Shown one piece after another: positions 42,802 to 50,669 of a stretch of 64,000 bases of DNA (positions within the stretch are counted from its first letter, which is position 1; each line of letters opens with the position of its first letter). The notes beneath the pieces are model-generated. The model made no database searches, was not told where the DNA came from, and was given only the letters and a program-made list of their open reading frames with translations. The stretch comes from Shimia aestuarii (GTDB lineage: Bacteria > Pseudomonadota > Alphaproteobacteria > Rhodobacterales > Rhodobacteraceae). Both the position numbers and the translations under genes were made by a program. The DNA lies in NCBI RefSeq assembly GCF_022814865.1, contig NZ_JAKVRD010000003.1, positions 205,819 through 269,818 on the forward strand, written 5' to 3'.

Positions 42802-43290
42802 CTAATCATGCCACTGGATCGCAAAGCCTTCCTCCGGCGTCGGCACGGTGAAATACCGCGAGATCTCACGAAACTGCGCTTCGCTCGGGGCGAACTCATG
42901 CCCGCCCGCCGCATTGCGCGCTGCTAGCCGCGCGAGACAGACCTCGTCCGGCACATCAAGCACATGCATCACATGCGTCGCGCCGCTTTCGTCGAGGATT
43001 CCGCGCATCCAATCCCGCGCCTGCCGCGTATTGGCCTGAAAGTCGAGCACCACCGACACCCCTTCCCGCAAGAGCGCCGCCACATGCGGCCCGACCACGG
43101 CACGTAGCCGCGCGGCATAGCGCACGTAGTCCTGCAAACTGCTCATCTCTTCGCCGTAGAGCGCCGCAAGCCACGCATCTTCAGACAAGCGCACATGCCC
43201 CGGTGCCTGCGCCAACTCGGCGCACAACGTCGATTTGCCAGCAGCGATCTTGCCGCAAATCATGTGTAGGGTTGGGTCATTTGAAAACAT
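42802..43290 (-). CDS. P-loop kinase-like ATPase (Zeta-toxin/AAA_33-like)
   Basis: 162 residues. The Walker A loop is ICGKIAAGKSTLCAELA (residues 11-27) and a Walker B-like strand is VSVVLDFQAN. VLDVPDEVCLARLAARN resembles the lid/R-rich region of small-molecule kinases (AAA_33 type). The substrate is unknown. No antitoxin gene is beside it. The start at 43290 follows AAGGTG; the open frame extends 24 bases earlier. A candidate 20-codon ORF and hairpin lie upstream on the same strand. Confidence 0.7.
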   Translation of the reverse strand: MFSNDPTLHMICGKIAAGKSTLCAELAQAPGHVRLSEDAWLAALYGEEMSSLQDYVRYAARLRAVVGPHVAALLREGVSVVLDFQANTRQARDWMRGILDESGATHVMHVLDVPDEVCLARLAARNAAGGHEFAPSEAQFREISRYFTVPTPEEGFAIQWHD

Positions 43291-43357
43291 GAAGAACACC
43301 TTTGTTGCGTGCACCGGCTCTCTGAACTTGGCACGTGAAAAAAATTGCAGACGACAG

Positions 43358-43381
43358 CCCGGCCCGGCAGTTCAGGCCGGG
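43358..43381 (-). terminator. GC hairpin overlapping the end of the candidate small ORF
   Basis: CCCGGCC / GGCCGGG arms with a 10-base loop. On the minus strand a run of seven T (43338-43344) follows after 13 bases, which is a long distance for a simple terminator, so the assignment is weak. Confidence 0.35.
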
Positions 43382-43434
43382 ACCGTAATTCGCGCCAAAG
43401 CGCGCAGGTGCGTCTTCACAACAGAGGTCCACAT
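43372..43434 (-). CDS. Candidate small ORF, 20 codons
   Basis: Minus-strand ATG at 43434-43432 with GGGAG five bases after which CGGAC leads into the start codon, ending at TGA 43374-43372. The peptide is MWTSVVKTHLRALARITVPA, basic and amphipathic. It is 82 bases upstream of the P-loop kinase start and its end overlaps a hairpin, so it may be a leader peptide or an independent small protein. No family is recognised. Confidence 0.35.
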   Translation of the reverse strand: MWTSVVKTHLRALARITVPA

Positions 43435-43549
43435 GTCCGCTCCCTAGCCGTCAAAACCTCGCATGTAAATCCCGCTCTGCGTTGCCGCCCGGCCCCGGCC
43501 CGTGCTATCCTTTGGCCTTCCAAGAGGCAGAGCAGCCCGCGCGACATCC

Positions 43550-44566
43550 ATGACCAAGACGGCCCTGACAAAATTCGAACGGCTCGAGGCCTCTGGCCTC
43601 TGGCGTGCTGCGCCCGATGCCCAGCGCCGGGATGTCATCATCTCTATCGGCGAGGCCACCCTGACGATCTCCGATCTTCAGGACCGCCCGCTTGCGCATT
43701 GGTCCCTGCCTGCTGTCTCGCGCCTCAACAAAGGGAAACGCCCAGCGATTTATGCGCCCGACGGTGATCCCGGCGAAACCCTCGAGCTCGACGAAAGCGA
43801 GGCGCATATGATCGAGGCTATCGAGAGCCTCCGCGCCGCCATCGACCGCCGCCGCCCGCGCCCCGGACGGCTCCGCCTCGTGACGCTGAGCGCGTCCATT
43901 GCCTCTGTGGCGGCGCTGGCGGTATTCTGGCTGCCGGGCGCGCTCCTCGATCACACGTTGAGCGTTGTGCCGGACGCCAAGCGCATCGAGATCGGCCAAG
44001 AACTCGAACGCGAAATGACGCGGCTGACGGGGGAACCCTGCCGCGGGCTTCTCGCCACGCCCGCGCTGGCGCGTCTGGCTGAGAGGCTCGACGTGCCCCG
44101 TCTGGGTGTGTTGCGTGGCGGCGTGCGGGAAACCCTGCCACTGCCCGGCGGCACCATCCTTCTCAACCGCGCCATCGTCGAAGACTACGAAGAGCCGGAC
44201 GTGGCCGCGGGCTACGTGCTCGCCGCCAAAGCCGATGCCGCTGCCCGCGATCCCCTACGCCTCCTGCTCGAAGCGCACGGCCCCCTGACAACGCTGCGCC
44301 TGCTGACCACCGGCGCGTTGCCGGAGAACACGCTGCGCGCCCATGCCGAAGAAATGGCCCTGGCCACGCCACCGCGCCCCGAGTCCGAAACCTTGCTCGG
44401 CTTGTTCACGAAGTTTGAAGTGAAATCGACACCCTATGCCTATGCGCTCGACCCATCAGGCGAAAGCACCCTCCCCCTGATCGAGGCCGATCCCTTCGAG
44501 ACCTCGCCAAGGCCCGTGCTATCAGATGGAGATTGGGTGGCGCTTCAGGGGATTTGCGGCGGCTAG
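43550..44566 (+). CDS. Single-pass membrane protein with an M48-like fold but no zinc motif
   Basis: 338 residues. A cytoplasmic N-terminal part is followed by one membrane helix at about 107-128 (SASIASVAALAVFWLPGALL). The periplasmic part has an M48-like sequence order (LPGGTILLNRAIVEDYEEPD, then VAAGYVLAAKADAAARDPL), but where M48 peptidases have AHEIGH it has AAKADA. The HExxH zinc site is thus missing, so peptidase activity is unlikely. The start at 43550 gives a sensible N-terminus. Confidence 0.6.
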   Translation: MTKTALTKFERLEASGLWRAAPDAQRRDVIISIGEATLTISDLQDRPLAHWSLPAVSRLNKGKRPAIYAPDGDPGETLELDESEAHMIEAIESLRAAIDRRRPRPGRLRLVTLSASIASVAALAVFWLPGALLDHTLSVVPDAKRIEIGQELEREMTRLTGEPCRGLLATPALARLAERLDVPRLGVLRGGVRETLPLPGGTILLNRAIVEDYEEPDVAAGYVLAAKADAAARDPLRLLLEAHGPLTTLRLLTTGALPENTLRAHAEEMALATPPRPESETLLGLFTKFEVKSTPYAYALDPSGESTLPLIEADPFETSPRPVLSDGDWVALQGICGG

Positions 44567-44595
44567 CACCGTCCCTCCCCAGCTCCACAATTGGC

Positions 44596-45876
44596 TTACT
44601 TGCGCAGCACGGCAGACCCGAACCCGGCCCCGCGCACCTTGGCCAACGCGCTTCCTGCGCGCTCGGCATCGCCATAAGGGCCCGCCAACACCATGCGCCG
44701 GGTCACGCCCTTGGACTCATAGGTGCCGATCCGCACCGGCATGCCCAGCGCCCGCACCTTGCGCGCCGCGCTCTGGGCGGCGGTGTAATCAGTATAGGTC
44801 GCGACTTTGACATAGCCCTGCCCACCAATGCGAAGCGCCTTGCGGCGCGGGCTGCTCTTGGTCGACACGACCGGGGCCGCACCTTTGCTCGAGACGACCA
44901 TCGACGTTCCGGCCTCTCCGCGACGAAGCTCATGCGGCACACCCGCATGCCAAATCTGGTCCATCCGCGCCTTGCCGCCAAACGTCTGTTCTCCGCGATG
45001 CGGGTTAAGACGGCCATCTTCGAACACTCGAACATACCCTTCAGGCGGCTCCACCTGCACCATGGCGTATTTGCGGTTCTCATAGATATGACGCGGCACA
45101 ACGCGCACATCCGGACCAACCTCACCTTCGCGCACGACCTGCCCCGGCACGGCCCCCTGATAGGACGATCCTCGGCGGTCAATCTTGATCACCGGCGCCG
45201 TCGCGGTCGGGTTGCCCGTGCCCGGCGTGTAAGGCAGCTCGGACTGCGGTCCACAGCGCACGGCCATGCCTCTGTAGGTTCCGGCCCCAGCCCGGCAAGG
45301 CGACGCCACACCAGCGCGGCGCGGCACTTGGCCAAGATCGCGGCGCGGCTTCTTGGTGGCAGGCGCACTCACCGTCTTGGCAGGTTTCGCAGTCGGTTTC
45401 GTGGCGGGCTTCATCGCTTTGGCGGGTTTCGCTGGTGCAATCGCCACGGCGCGAGGCTTCGCCGGTGCCGCCGGACGCGGTGTCGGCGCGGCAGTCGGCT
45501 TGGCGCGTGCAGTTGTCACAGGCGCAGCGGTCTCTTTCGGTGCACCCTGCTCGGGTTTGGCCGCCTTGAGCGTCACAACGTTCTTATCAAGACGCGGTGC
45601 GGCCTGTTGCTTGCTCGCCCCGGCAACCTGTGTCGGCTTGAACCCACATAGCACTTTGCGGTCCCGGCTCATCCTCGGCACCCAAGTGACGCTTCCGTCA
45701 ACACCGGCCCGAATATAGACACAGCCCTTGCTATCCACATATTGCCGCGCCTTGTAGGACGCGGGCGGAAACTCGTTCGGTTGATCCACGTTTTTCAGGG
45801 ATTGGGCCTCGACAGCAGCGCCGAGCCCCAAGGAACCTGCAATAACGGCAATCGCAATTGCTCTGCTCAGTTTCAT
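44596..45876 (-). CDS. Exported SPOR-domain protein
   Basis: 426 residues. Signal peptide MKLSRAIAIAVIAGSLGLGA, ending near VEAQ. Residues about 110-210 are Ala/Pro/Lys-rich, a long low-complexity linker. The last about 75 residues are a SPOR domain (GGQGYVKVATYTDYTAAQSA and GTYESKGVTRRMVLAGPYGD), which binds denuded peptidoglycan glycans at the septum. The role is probably in cell division or wall remodelling. The start at 45876 gives the signal peptide; 93 bases of open frame lie upstream. Confidence 0.8.
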   Translation of the reverse strand: MKLSRAIAIAVIAGSLGLGAAVEAQSLKNVDQPNEFPPASYKARQYVDSKGCVYIRAGVDGSVTWVPRMSRDRKVLCGFKPTQVAGASKQQAAPRLDKNVVTLKAAKPEQGAPKETAAPVTTARAKPTAAPTPRPAAPAKPRAVAIAPAKPAKAMKPATKPTAKPAKTVSAPATKKPRRDLGQVPRRAGVASPCRAGAGTYRGMAVRCGPQSELPYTPGTGNPTATAPVIKIDRRGSSYQGAVPGQVVREGEVGPDVRVVPRHIYENRKYAMVQVEPPEGYVRVFEDGRLNPHRGEQTFGGKARMDQIWHAGVPHELRRGEAGTSMVVSSKGAAPVVSTKSSPRRKALRIGGQGYVKVATYTDYTAAQSAARKVRALGMPVRIGTYESKGVTRRMVLAGPYGDAERAGSALAKVRGAGFGSAVLRK

Positions 45877-46004
45877 TGTGCCCCCACAATATCTGGGGCC
45901 AGCATAACCGCAAAACTCAATATGAGTAAACCACCCATAGCGGGCAACGGGCCTGTCTTTCAGGGCCAAACCCCTCGATCCGGCCCCATGGATGCGCTTT
46001 GGGC

Positions 46005-46634
46005 CTACTTGGTGCCGAACATTCGGTCACCCGCATCGCCAAGCCCCGGCAGGATATAGCCTTTTTCGTTCAGCCGCTCATCAAGCGAGGCGGTCACGAT
46101 CGGCACATCCGGATGCGCTTCCTTCATTCGCGCAACCCCCTCGGGTGCAGCGAGAAGACAGAGGAACCGGATATCTTTCGCGCCCTGTTCCTTCAAAAGG
46201 TCAATCGCCGCCGCCGAGGAATTCCCGGTCGCCAGCATCGGATCGACCGCGATTACAAGGCGCTCGTCCAACTCGCTCGGAGCCTTGAAGTAATACTGCA
46301 CCGGCTCAAGCGTCTCTTCATCGCGGTAAAGCCCGACGAACCCGACCCGCGCCGAAGGGATCAGTTCGAGCATTCCGTCGAGAAGCCCATTGCCCGCCCG
46401 CAGAATCGACACCAGCGCGAGCTTGCGCCCCGCGAGAACCGGAGCGTCCATTTCCTGCATCGGCGTGTTGATCCGCTTGGTCGTCATCGGCAACTCGCGC
46501 GTCACCTCATAGGCCAGAAGCTGGCTGATCTCGCGCAGCAGGCGACGGAACTCGCCCGTCGAAGTATCGGTCTGGCGCATGATGGTAAGCTTGTGCTGTA
46601 CGAGCGGGTGGTCGACGACGGTCAGGTGATCCAT
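46005..46634 (-). CDS. upp: Uracil phosphoribosyltransferase
   Basis: 209 residues. It makes UMP from uracil and PRPP. The PRPP loop is [20 protein letters not shown], and [20 protein letters not shown] and [19 protein letters not shown] are the standard uracil-site segments. It is the last gene of the minus-strand run cdd, deoA, deoB, add, upp; its start overlaps the add stop by one base. Confidence 0.95.
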   Translation of the reverse strand: MDHLTVVDHPLVQHKLTIMRQTDTSTGEFRRLLREISQLLAYEVTRELPMTTKRINTPMQEMDAPVLAGRKLALVSILRAGNGLLDGMLELIPSARVGFVGLYRDEETLEPVQYYFKAPSELDERLVIAVDPMLATGNSSAAAIDLLKEQGAKDIRFLCLLAAPEGVARMKEAHPDVPIVTASLDERLNEKGYILPGLGDAGDRMFGTK

Positions 46635-47614
46635 CAGGTTTTCTCCAGTTTCTTATGTATCCGCGCCCGCGTCTCGGCGTCGCAAAAGGCAGCTTCGGCA
46701 GCGGTTTCATTAAGGGCGCGAAAATCGGATTCGTCCCAACCAAAGCTTTCGGCCAACATGTCATATTCCCGCACCAGATTGGTATGGAAAAACGGCGGGT
46801 CATCCGTCGAAACCGTGATTTTGACGCCCGCCTCGCGCAGTCTGGCAATCGGATGGGCGGCAAAGTCCTTGTACAGGCCCAGCGCCACATTCGATCCCGG
46901 ACATACTTCGAGCGTGACCTGACGTGCCGCCAATTCCCTGACGAGCCGCGCATCTTCAATGGCCCGCACGCCATGCCCGATCCGGTCCACGTTGAGATCT
47001 CGCAACGCCTGCCAGACGCTTTCCGGTCCGCCAAATTCGCCCGCGTGGGTCGTTAGGCAAAGCCCCGCTTCTCGCGCCTGATCAAAGGCCCAGGCGAAAT
47101 CGCCCTGTTGCCCCTTGGTCTCGTCCCCGCCCATGCCGAACCCGGTGATCCAGTCGCCCACCGTCTCTGCCGCACATAGGCTAGGCCGCTTGGCTTGTTC
47201 AGGGCCGAAATGGCGCACCGCCGTCACCACGCCGCGCCACAAGATACCATGCCGCGCCTCTGCCGCGCGCGCGGCCTCGACGATGGCCGCCAAGTAGTCG
47301 CGCCACGCCCCCACATCGCCGCCACCACAGAAATCCGGACTGAGGAATGTCTCGCAATAGACAACACCTTCCGCCGCCCGGTCCTCAAGAACCGCCGCTG
47401 TGAGCCGCGCATAGTCCTCTGGGGTCTTGAGCACACTGGTCGCCGCCTCATAGACCTGCAAGAAATGCTGGAACCCCTTGAACGCATAGCCGCCACGCGC
47501 GTCAAACGCCTGCGACAGGTCCACATGCCGCTCCCCGGCCAAGCGCCGAATAAAGTCCGGCGGGGCCGCGCCTTCGTGATGCAGATGCAGTTCGACCTTG
47601 GGCAAATCCTTCAT
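46634..47614 (-). CDS. add: Adenosine deaminase
   Basis: 326 residues. The zinc amidohydrolase motifs are [20 protein letters not shown] (HxH), [10 protein letters not shown] (zinc His and catalytic Glu next to it), [11 protein letters not shown] and the C-terminal STDDPPFF (Asp pair). The reaction is adenosine to inosine. It starts four bases into the end of deoB and ends in the upp start, so the genes are translationally coupled. Adenine deaminase activity is possible within the family. Confidence 0.92.
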   Translation of the reverse strand: MKDLPKVELHLHHEGAAPPDFIRRLAGERHVDLSQAFDARGGYAFKGFQHFLQVYEAATSVLKTPEDYARLTAAVLEDRAAEGVVYCETFLSPDFCGGGDVGAWRDYLAAIVEAARAAEARHGILWRGVVTAVRHFGPEQAKRPSLCAAETVGDWITGFGMGGDETKGQQGDFAWAFDQAREAGLCLTTHAGEFGGPESVWQALRDLNVDRIGHGVRAIEDARLVRELAARQVTLEVCPGSNVALGLYKDFAAHPIARLREAGVKITVSTDDPPFFHTNLVREYDMLAESFGWDESDFRALNETAAEAAFCDAETRARIHKKLEKT

Positions 47615-48810
47615 AGGAACGAGCGCCCCTCAACACGCGCCTCAATGCCGAGATGCGCCGCCACGCTCGCCGCCACATCCGCGAAATCCAACAGGCCCAG
47701 CGCCCCCGCGCCCACCCCTGCACACAGGACCGGCACCCGCTCCCGCGTATGCTCTGTCCCGGCCCATGTCGGATCATTGCCGTGATCGGCGCTCAGGAGA
47801 AGCATGTCGCCCTCACGCAGCCCCGCAATCACGGTGCCGATCTCTCCATCGAACCATTCAAGCGCCGCCGCATAGCCCGCCGGATCGCGCCGATGGCCAT
47901 AGAGGCTGTCAAACTCGACAAAATTCGCGAATGTGAGGCTCCCGTCCTCGGCCCCCTCGACCCGTTCGCCCAGCGCCCGCATAAGCGCCGCATCGCTTCC
48001 CTTGGCACAGGTCGAGATGCCCCGCATCGAAAAGATATCTCCGATCTTGCCAATCCCATAGACCTCGCGCCCCGCCGCCGCGACCCAATCGGGCAGGACC
48101 GGCGCAGGTGGCGTCACGGCATAGTCCCTCCGGTTGGTCGTGCGCGTGAACCCCTCTTCGGCGCTTCCCACGAAGGGCCGCGCAATGACCCGACCAACCC
48201 GGCGCGCGTGCAACATCGGCGCGATCTCTTCACAAAGCCGCAAGAGCCGCTCCAATCCGAACCGCTCTTCATGCGCCGCGATCTGGAACACGCTGTCGGC
48301 GCTGGTATAGCAGATCGGCAGGCCCGAGCGCATATGCTCCTCCCCGAGCCGCGCGATGATCTCCGTGCCGGACGCATGACAATTGCCTAGCACCCCCTCG
48401 ACACCCGCCACCTCACAGACCGTCGCGATGATATCCTCTGGGAAACACGGCTCGGTCTCGGGGAAATAGGTCCAATCCCACGGCACCTGAAGCCCCGCCA
48501 ATTCCCAATGCCCCGAGGGCGTATCCTTGCCCGGCCCCTGTTCGGTCGCCGCGCCCCAAAGGCCCTCCGGCGCGACCCCGAGACCCGGCGCCTCCAGACC
48601 GCTGGCCAGCCGTAGCGCCGCGCCGAGCCCCAAACGATCAAGGACGGGTAGGCGAAGCGGCCCCTCCGGACGCTCCCGCGCGCACCATTCGGCGATATGG
48701 CCAAGTGTGTTTGCCCCGGTATCCGGCACACCACCGCTGGCAAACCGCGCCGCGTCCGGCGCGCCGCCGATCCCGACGCTATCCATCACGACAAGAAACG
48801 CCCGCGCCAT
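47611..48810 (-). CDS. deoB: Phosphopentomutase
   Basis: 399 residues. It interconverts (deoxy)ribose 1- and 5-phosphate. The alkaline-phosphatase-like fold shows the metal-site start FLVVMDSVGIGGAPDAARF, GANTLGHIAEW with the Thr nucleophile, then PSGHWELAG, FVEFDSLYGHRRDPAGYAAA and LLSADHGNDPTWAGTEHTRE. The start at 48810 is the family start; 123 bases of frame are open upstream over deoA. Its ATG overlaps the deoA stop (TGATG). Confidence 0.95.
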   Translation of the reverse strand: MARAFLVVMDSVGIGGAPDAARFASGGVPDTGANTLGHIAEWCARERPEGPLRLPVLDRLGLGAALRLASGLEAPGLGVAPEGLWGAATEQGPGKDTPSGHWELAGLQVPWDWTYFPETEPCFPEDIIATVCEVAGVEGVLGNCHASGTEIIARLGEEHMRSGLPICYTSADSVFQIAAHEERFGLERLLRLCEEIAPMLHARRVGRVIARPFVGSAEEGFTRTTNRRDYAVTPPAPVLPDWVAAAGREVYGIGKIGDIFSMRGISTCAKGSDAALMRALGERVEGAEDGSLTFANFVEFDSLYGHRRDPAGYAAALEWFDGEIGTVIAGLREGDMLLLSADHGNDPTWAGTEHTRERVPVLCAGVGAGALGLLDFADVAASVAAHLGIEARVEGRSFL

Positions 48811-50114
48811 CAGCCGATCCTTTCGTGGATCAACGCCTGCGCGTCCGGCGCCTCTTCCCCGATGGTGATCGCGCTCAATACCGCCGCTGCGGCTCTGCCC
48901 GCGGCCTCCTCGCGCGCAGCATGCACCCGGCAAAGCGGCGCGCCCTTCTCAACCTTTGCCCCAAGGCGAACCATGTCTGAAATCCCGACCGCCGGATCGA
49001 CCACGTCGCTCTCGACCTGCCTTCCCCCGCCAAGGCGCACAACCGCAAGCCCAAGCGCCTCGCCATCCATCGCCGTGACAAAACCGGCCTCTGGCGCGAC
49101 CACCTCGCGGATCACCGTCGCCTCCGGCAGGAAGCGCCGCCAATCCTCGGCAAACCGTAGCGGGCCACCCATCAACGCGACCATCTGTGCGAACCTTTCC
49201 GCCGCCGCGCCGCTCTCAATCGCCGCCGCCATCTTTGCCACGCCAGACTCTTCATCTTTGGCCAACCCGCCCTGCTCAAGAAGCGTCCCGCCAAGCACCA
49301 CCGTTAGATCGCGCAACCGCCCCGGCTTGCCCTCACACAAGACTTCCATGCTTTCGGCCACCTCGAGCGCATTGCCAAGGCTCGGCGCAAGGGGCTCGTT
49401 CATGTCGGAAATCACCGCCCGCGTCGCACAGCCCGCGCCATTCGCCGTCGCGACCAAGGCTTCGGCCAGCGCCCGCGCCTCGTCAGCTGTTTTCATGAAT
49501 GCACCCGAGCCGCATTTGACGTCGAGAACCAAGCCCTCAAGCCCCGCCGCAAGTTTCTTTGATAGGATCGACGCCGTGATGAGGTCCACGCTTTCGACCG
49601 TCGCCGTCACATCGCGCACCGCGTATAGCCGCTTGTCCGCCGGGGCCAAATCCGCGGTCGCGCTCACAATGGCGCACCCGACCTCGCCCACAATGGCGCG
49701 GAACCGGTCTTCGCTGACCCCGGTGACAAGACCGGGGATCGCCTCCATCTTGTCGAGCGTGCCACCCGTATGGCCAAGCCCCCGCCCCGAAATCATCGGC
49801 ACATAGGCACCACAAGCCGCCAGAGCCGGCGCAAGGACGAGACTCACGCAATCGCCAACGCCGCCCGTTGAGTGTTTGTCGAGAACCGGCCCCGACAGGT
49901 TCCAATCCATGCGTTGCCCGCTATCGCGCATTGCCTCGGTCAGGGCCACGCGCTCGCCTTCGCTCAGCCCCCGCAGGCAAACGCCCATCGCAAAAGCCCC
50001 GGCCTGTGCATCGCTCACCGTGCCATCCGCCAGCCCCTGAGCGAACCAACGTAGCGCCGCCGCGCCTGGTGCCTCGCCCCGACGCAGGGAGGCTATGATC
50101 TCGCGCGCATCCAT
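48810..50114 (-). CDS. deoA: Thymidine phosphorylase
   Basis: 434 residues. Signature LDKHSTGGVGDCVSLVLAPA for phosphate binding, ISGRGLGHTGGTLDKMEAIP for the glycosidic site, and LVLDVKCGSGAFMKT for the pyrimidine site. It converts thymidine or deoxyuridine plus phosphate to base and deoxyribose 1-phosphate. The start at 50114 is seven bases after the cdd stop. The family C-terminal beta domain is present. Confidence 0.95.
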   Translation of the reverse strand: MDAREIIASLRRGEAPGAAALRWFAQGLADGTVSDAQAGAFAMGVCLRGLSEGERVALTEAMRDSGQRMDWNLSGPVLDKHSTGGVGDCVSLVLAPALAACGAYVPMISGRGLGHTGGTLDKMEAIPGLVTGVSEDRFRAIVGEVGCAIVSATADLAPADKRLYAVRDVTATVESVDLITASILSKKLAAGLEGLVLDVKCGSGAFMKTADEARALAEALVATANGAGCATRAVISDMNEPLAPSLGNALEVAESMEVLCEGKPGRLRDLTVVLGGTLLEQGGLAKDEESGVAKMAAAIESGAAAERFAQMVALMGGPLRFAEDWRRFLPEATVIREVVAPEAGFVTAMDGEALGLAVVRLGGGRQVESDVVDPAVGISDMVRLGAKVEKGAPLCRVHAAREEAAGRAAAAVLSAITIGEEAPDAQALIHERIG

Positions 50115-50121
50115 CCCCGGA

Positions 50122-50520
50122 TCAGCCCTGTTGGTCCCCAAGATGATGCTGCCCGAACGCACCCGGCAGCAATTCTGCCAAGGTCATGCGCTCTTCGACG
50201 CCTTCAAGGGTGGCCATCGTCACCACGACTTCGCCGGTGCCGAACTCGGCCAACTTCTGACGACACCCACCACAGGGCGTGACGGGGTGCGGACTGTCGG
50301 CAATAACATAGACCTCTGTTAGCCGGGTTTCCCCTGAGGCCACCATGGCCGCAATCGCCCCGGCCTCGGCACAGGTGCCTTGCGGATACGCGACATTCTC
50401 GACATTGCAGCCCGCATAGACCGCGCCGCTTTCGCTTCGGATCGCTGCGCCGACCTGAAAATCGGAATAGGGCGCATAGGCGTTCTCGCGCACATCCCGC
50501 GCCGCTTTCTCAAGACTCAT
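50122..50520 (-). CDS. cdd: Cytidine deaminase
   Basis: 132 residues, the small tetrameric type. Zinc motifs are VENVAYPQGTCAEAGAIAAM (CAE) and VTPCGGCRQKLAEFG (PCxxC). NAYAPYSDFQVGAAI is the usual start. The reaction is (deoxy)cytidine to (deoxy)uridine. It is the first gene of the salvage operon. The ATG at 50520 has GGGAGAGGG upstream; the open frame upstream of it has no family match. Confidence 0.95.
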   Translation of the reverse strand: MSLEKAARDVRENAYAPYSDFQVGAAIRSESGAVYAGCNVENVAYPQGTCAEAGAIAAMVASGETRLTEVYVIADSPHPVTPCGGCRQKLAEFGTGEVVVTMATLEGVEERMTLAELLPGAFGQHHLGDQQG

Positions 50521-50628
50521 GGCACCCTCTCCCAACTGTTGAAACCACTGCCGAGAGACTGCGGCGATGCGCCGGAATTTGCAAGGCCACGCCGCGGCTG
50601 GAAACCGCCCATTTCCACCCGCGAAAAA

Positions 50629-50648
50629 ATAGTTTAAGGCTAAACTAT
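50629..50648. promoter_or_regulatory. Palindrome before maeB
   Basis: ATAGTTTA, AGGC, TAAACTAT: perfect 8-bp arms with a 4-base spacer, 21 bases before the maeB start and immediately before its ribosome-binding site (GGAGGCGGAG). It could be an operator overlapping a promoter, or a 5' stem in the mRNA. Confidence 0.45.
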
Positions 50649-50669
50649 AGAGACTCAGGAGGCGGAGAC

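Noticed and set aside
42802..43290. Zeta toxin of a toxin-antitoxin pair
   Set aside because: The P-loop protein is small and alone; no antitoxin gene is adjacent. Only a kinase-like call is supported.
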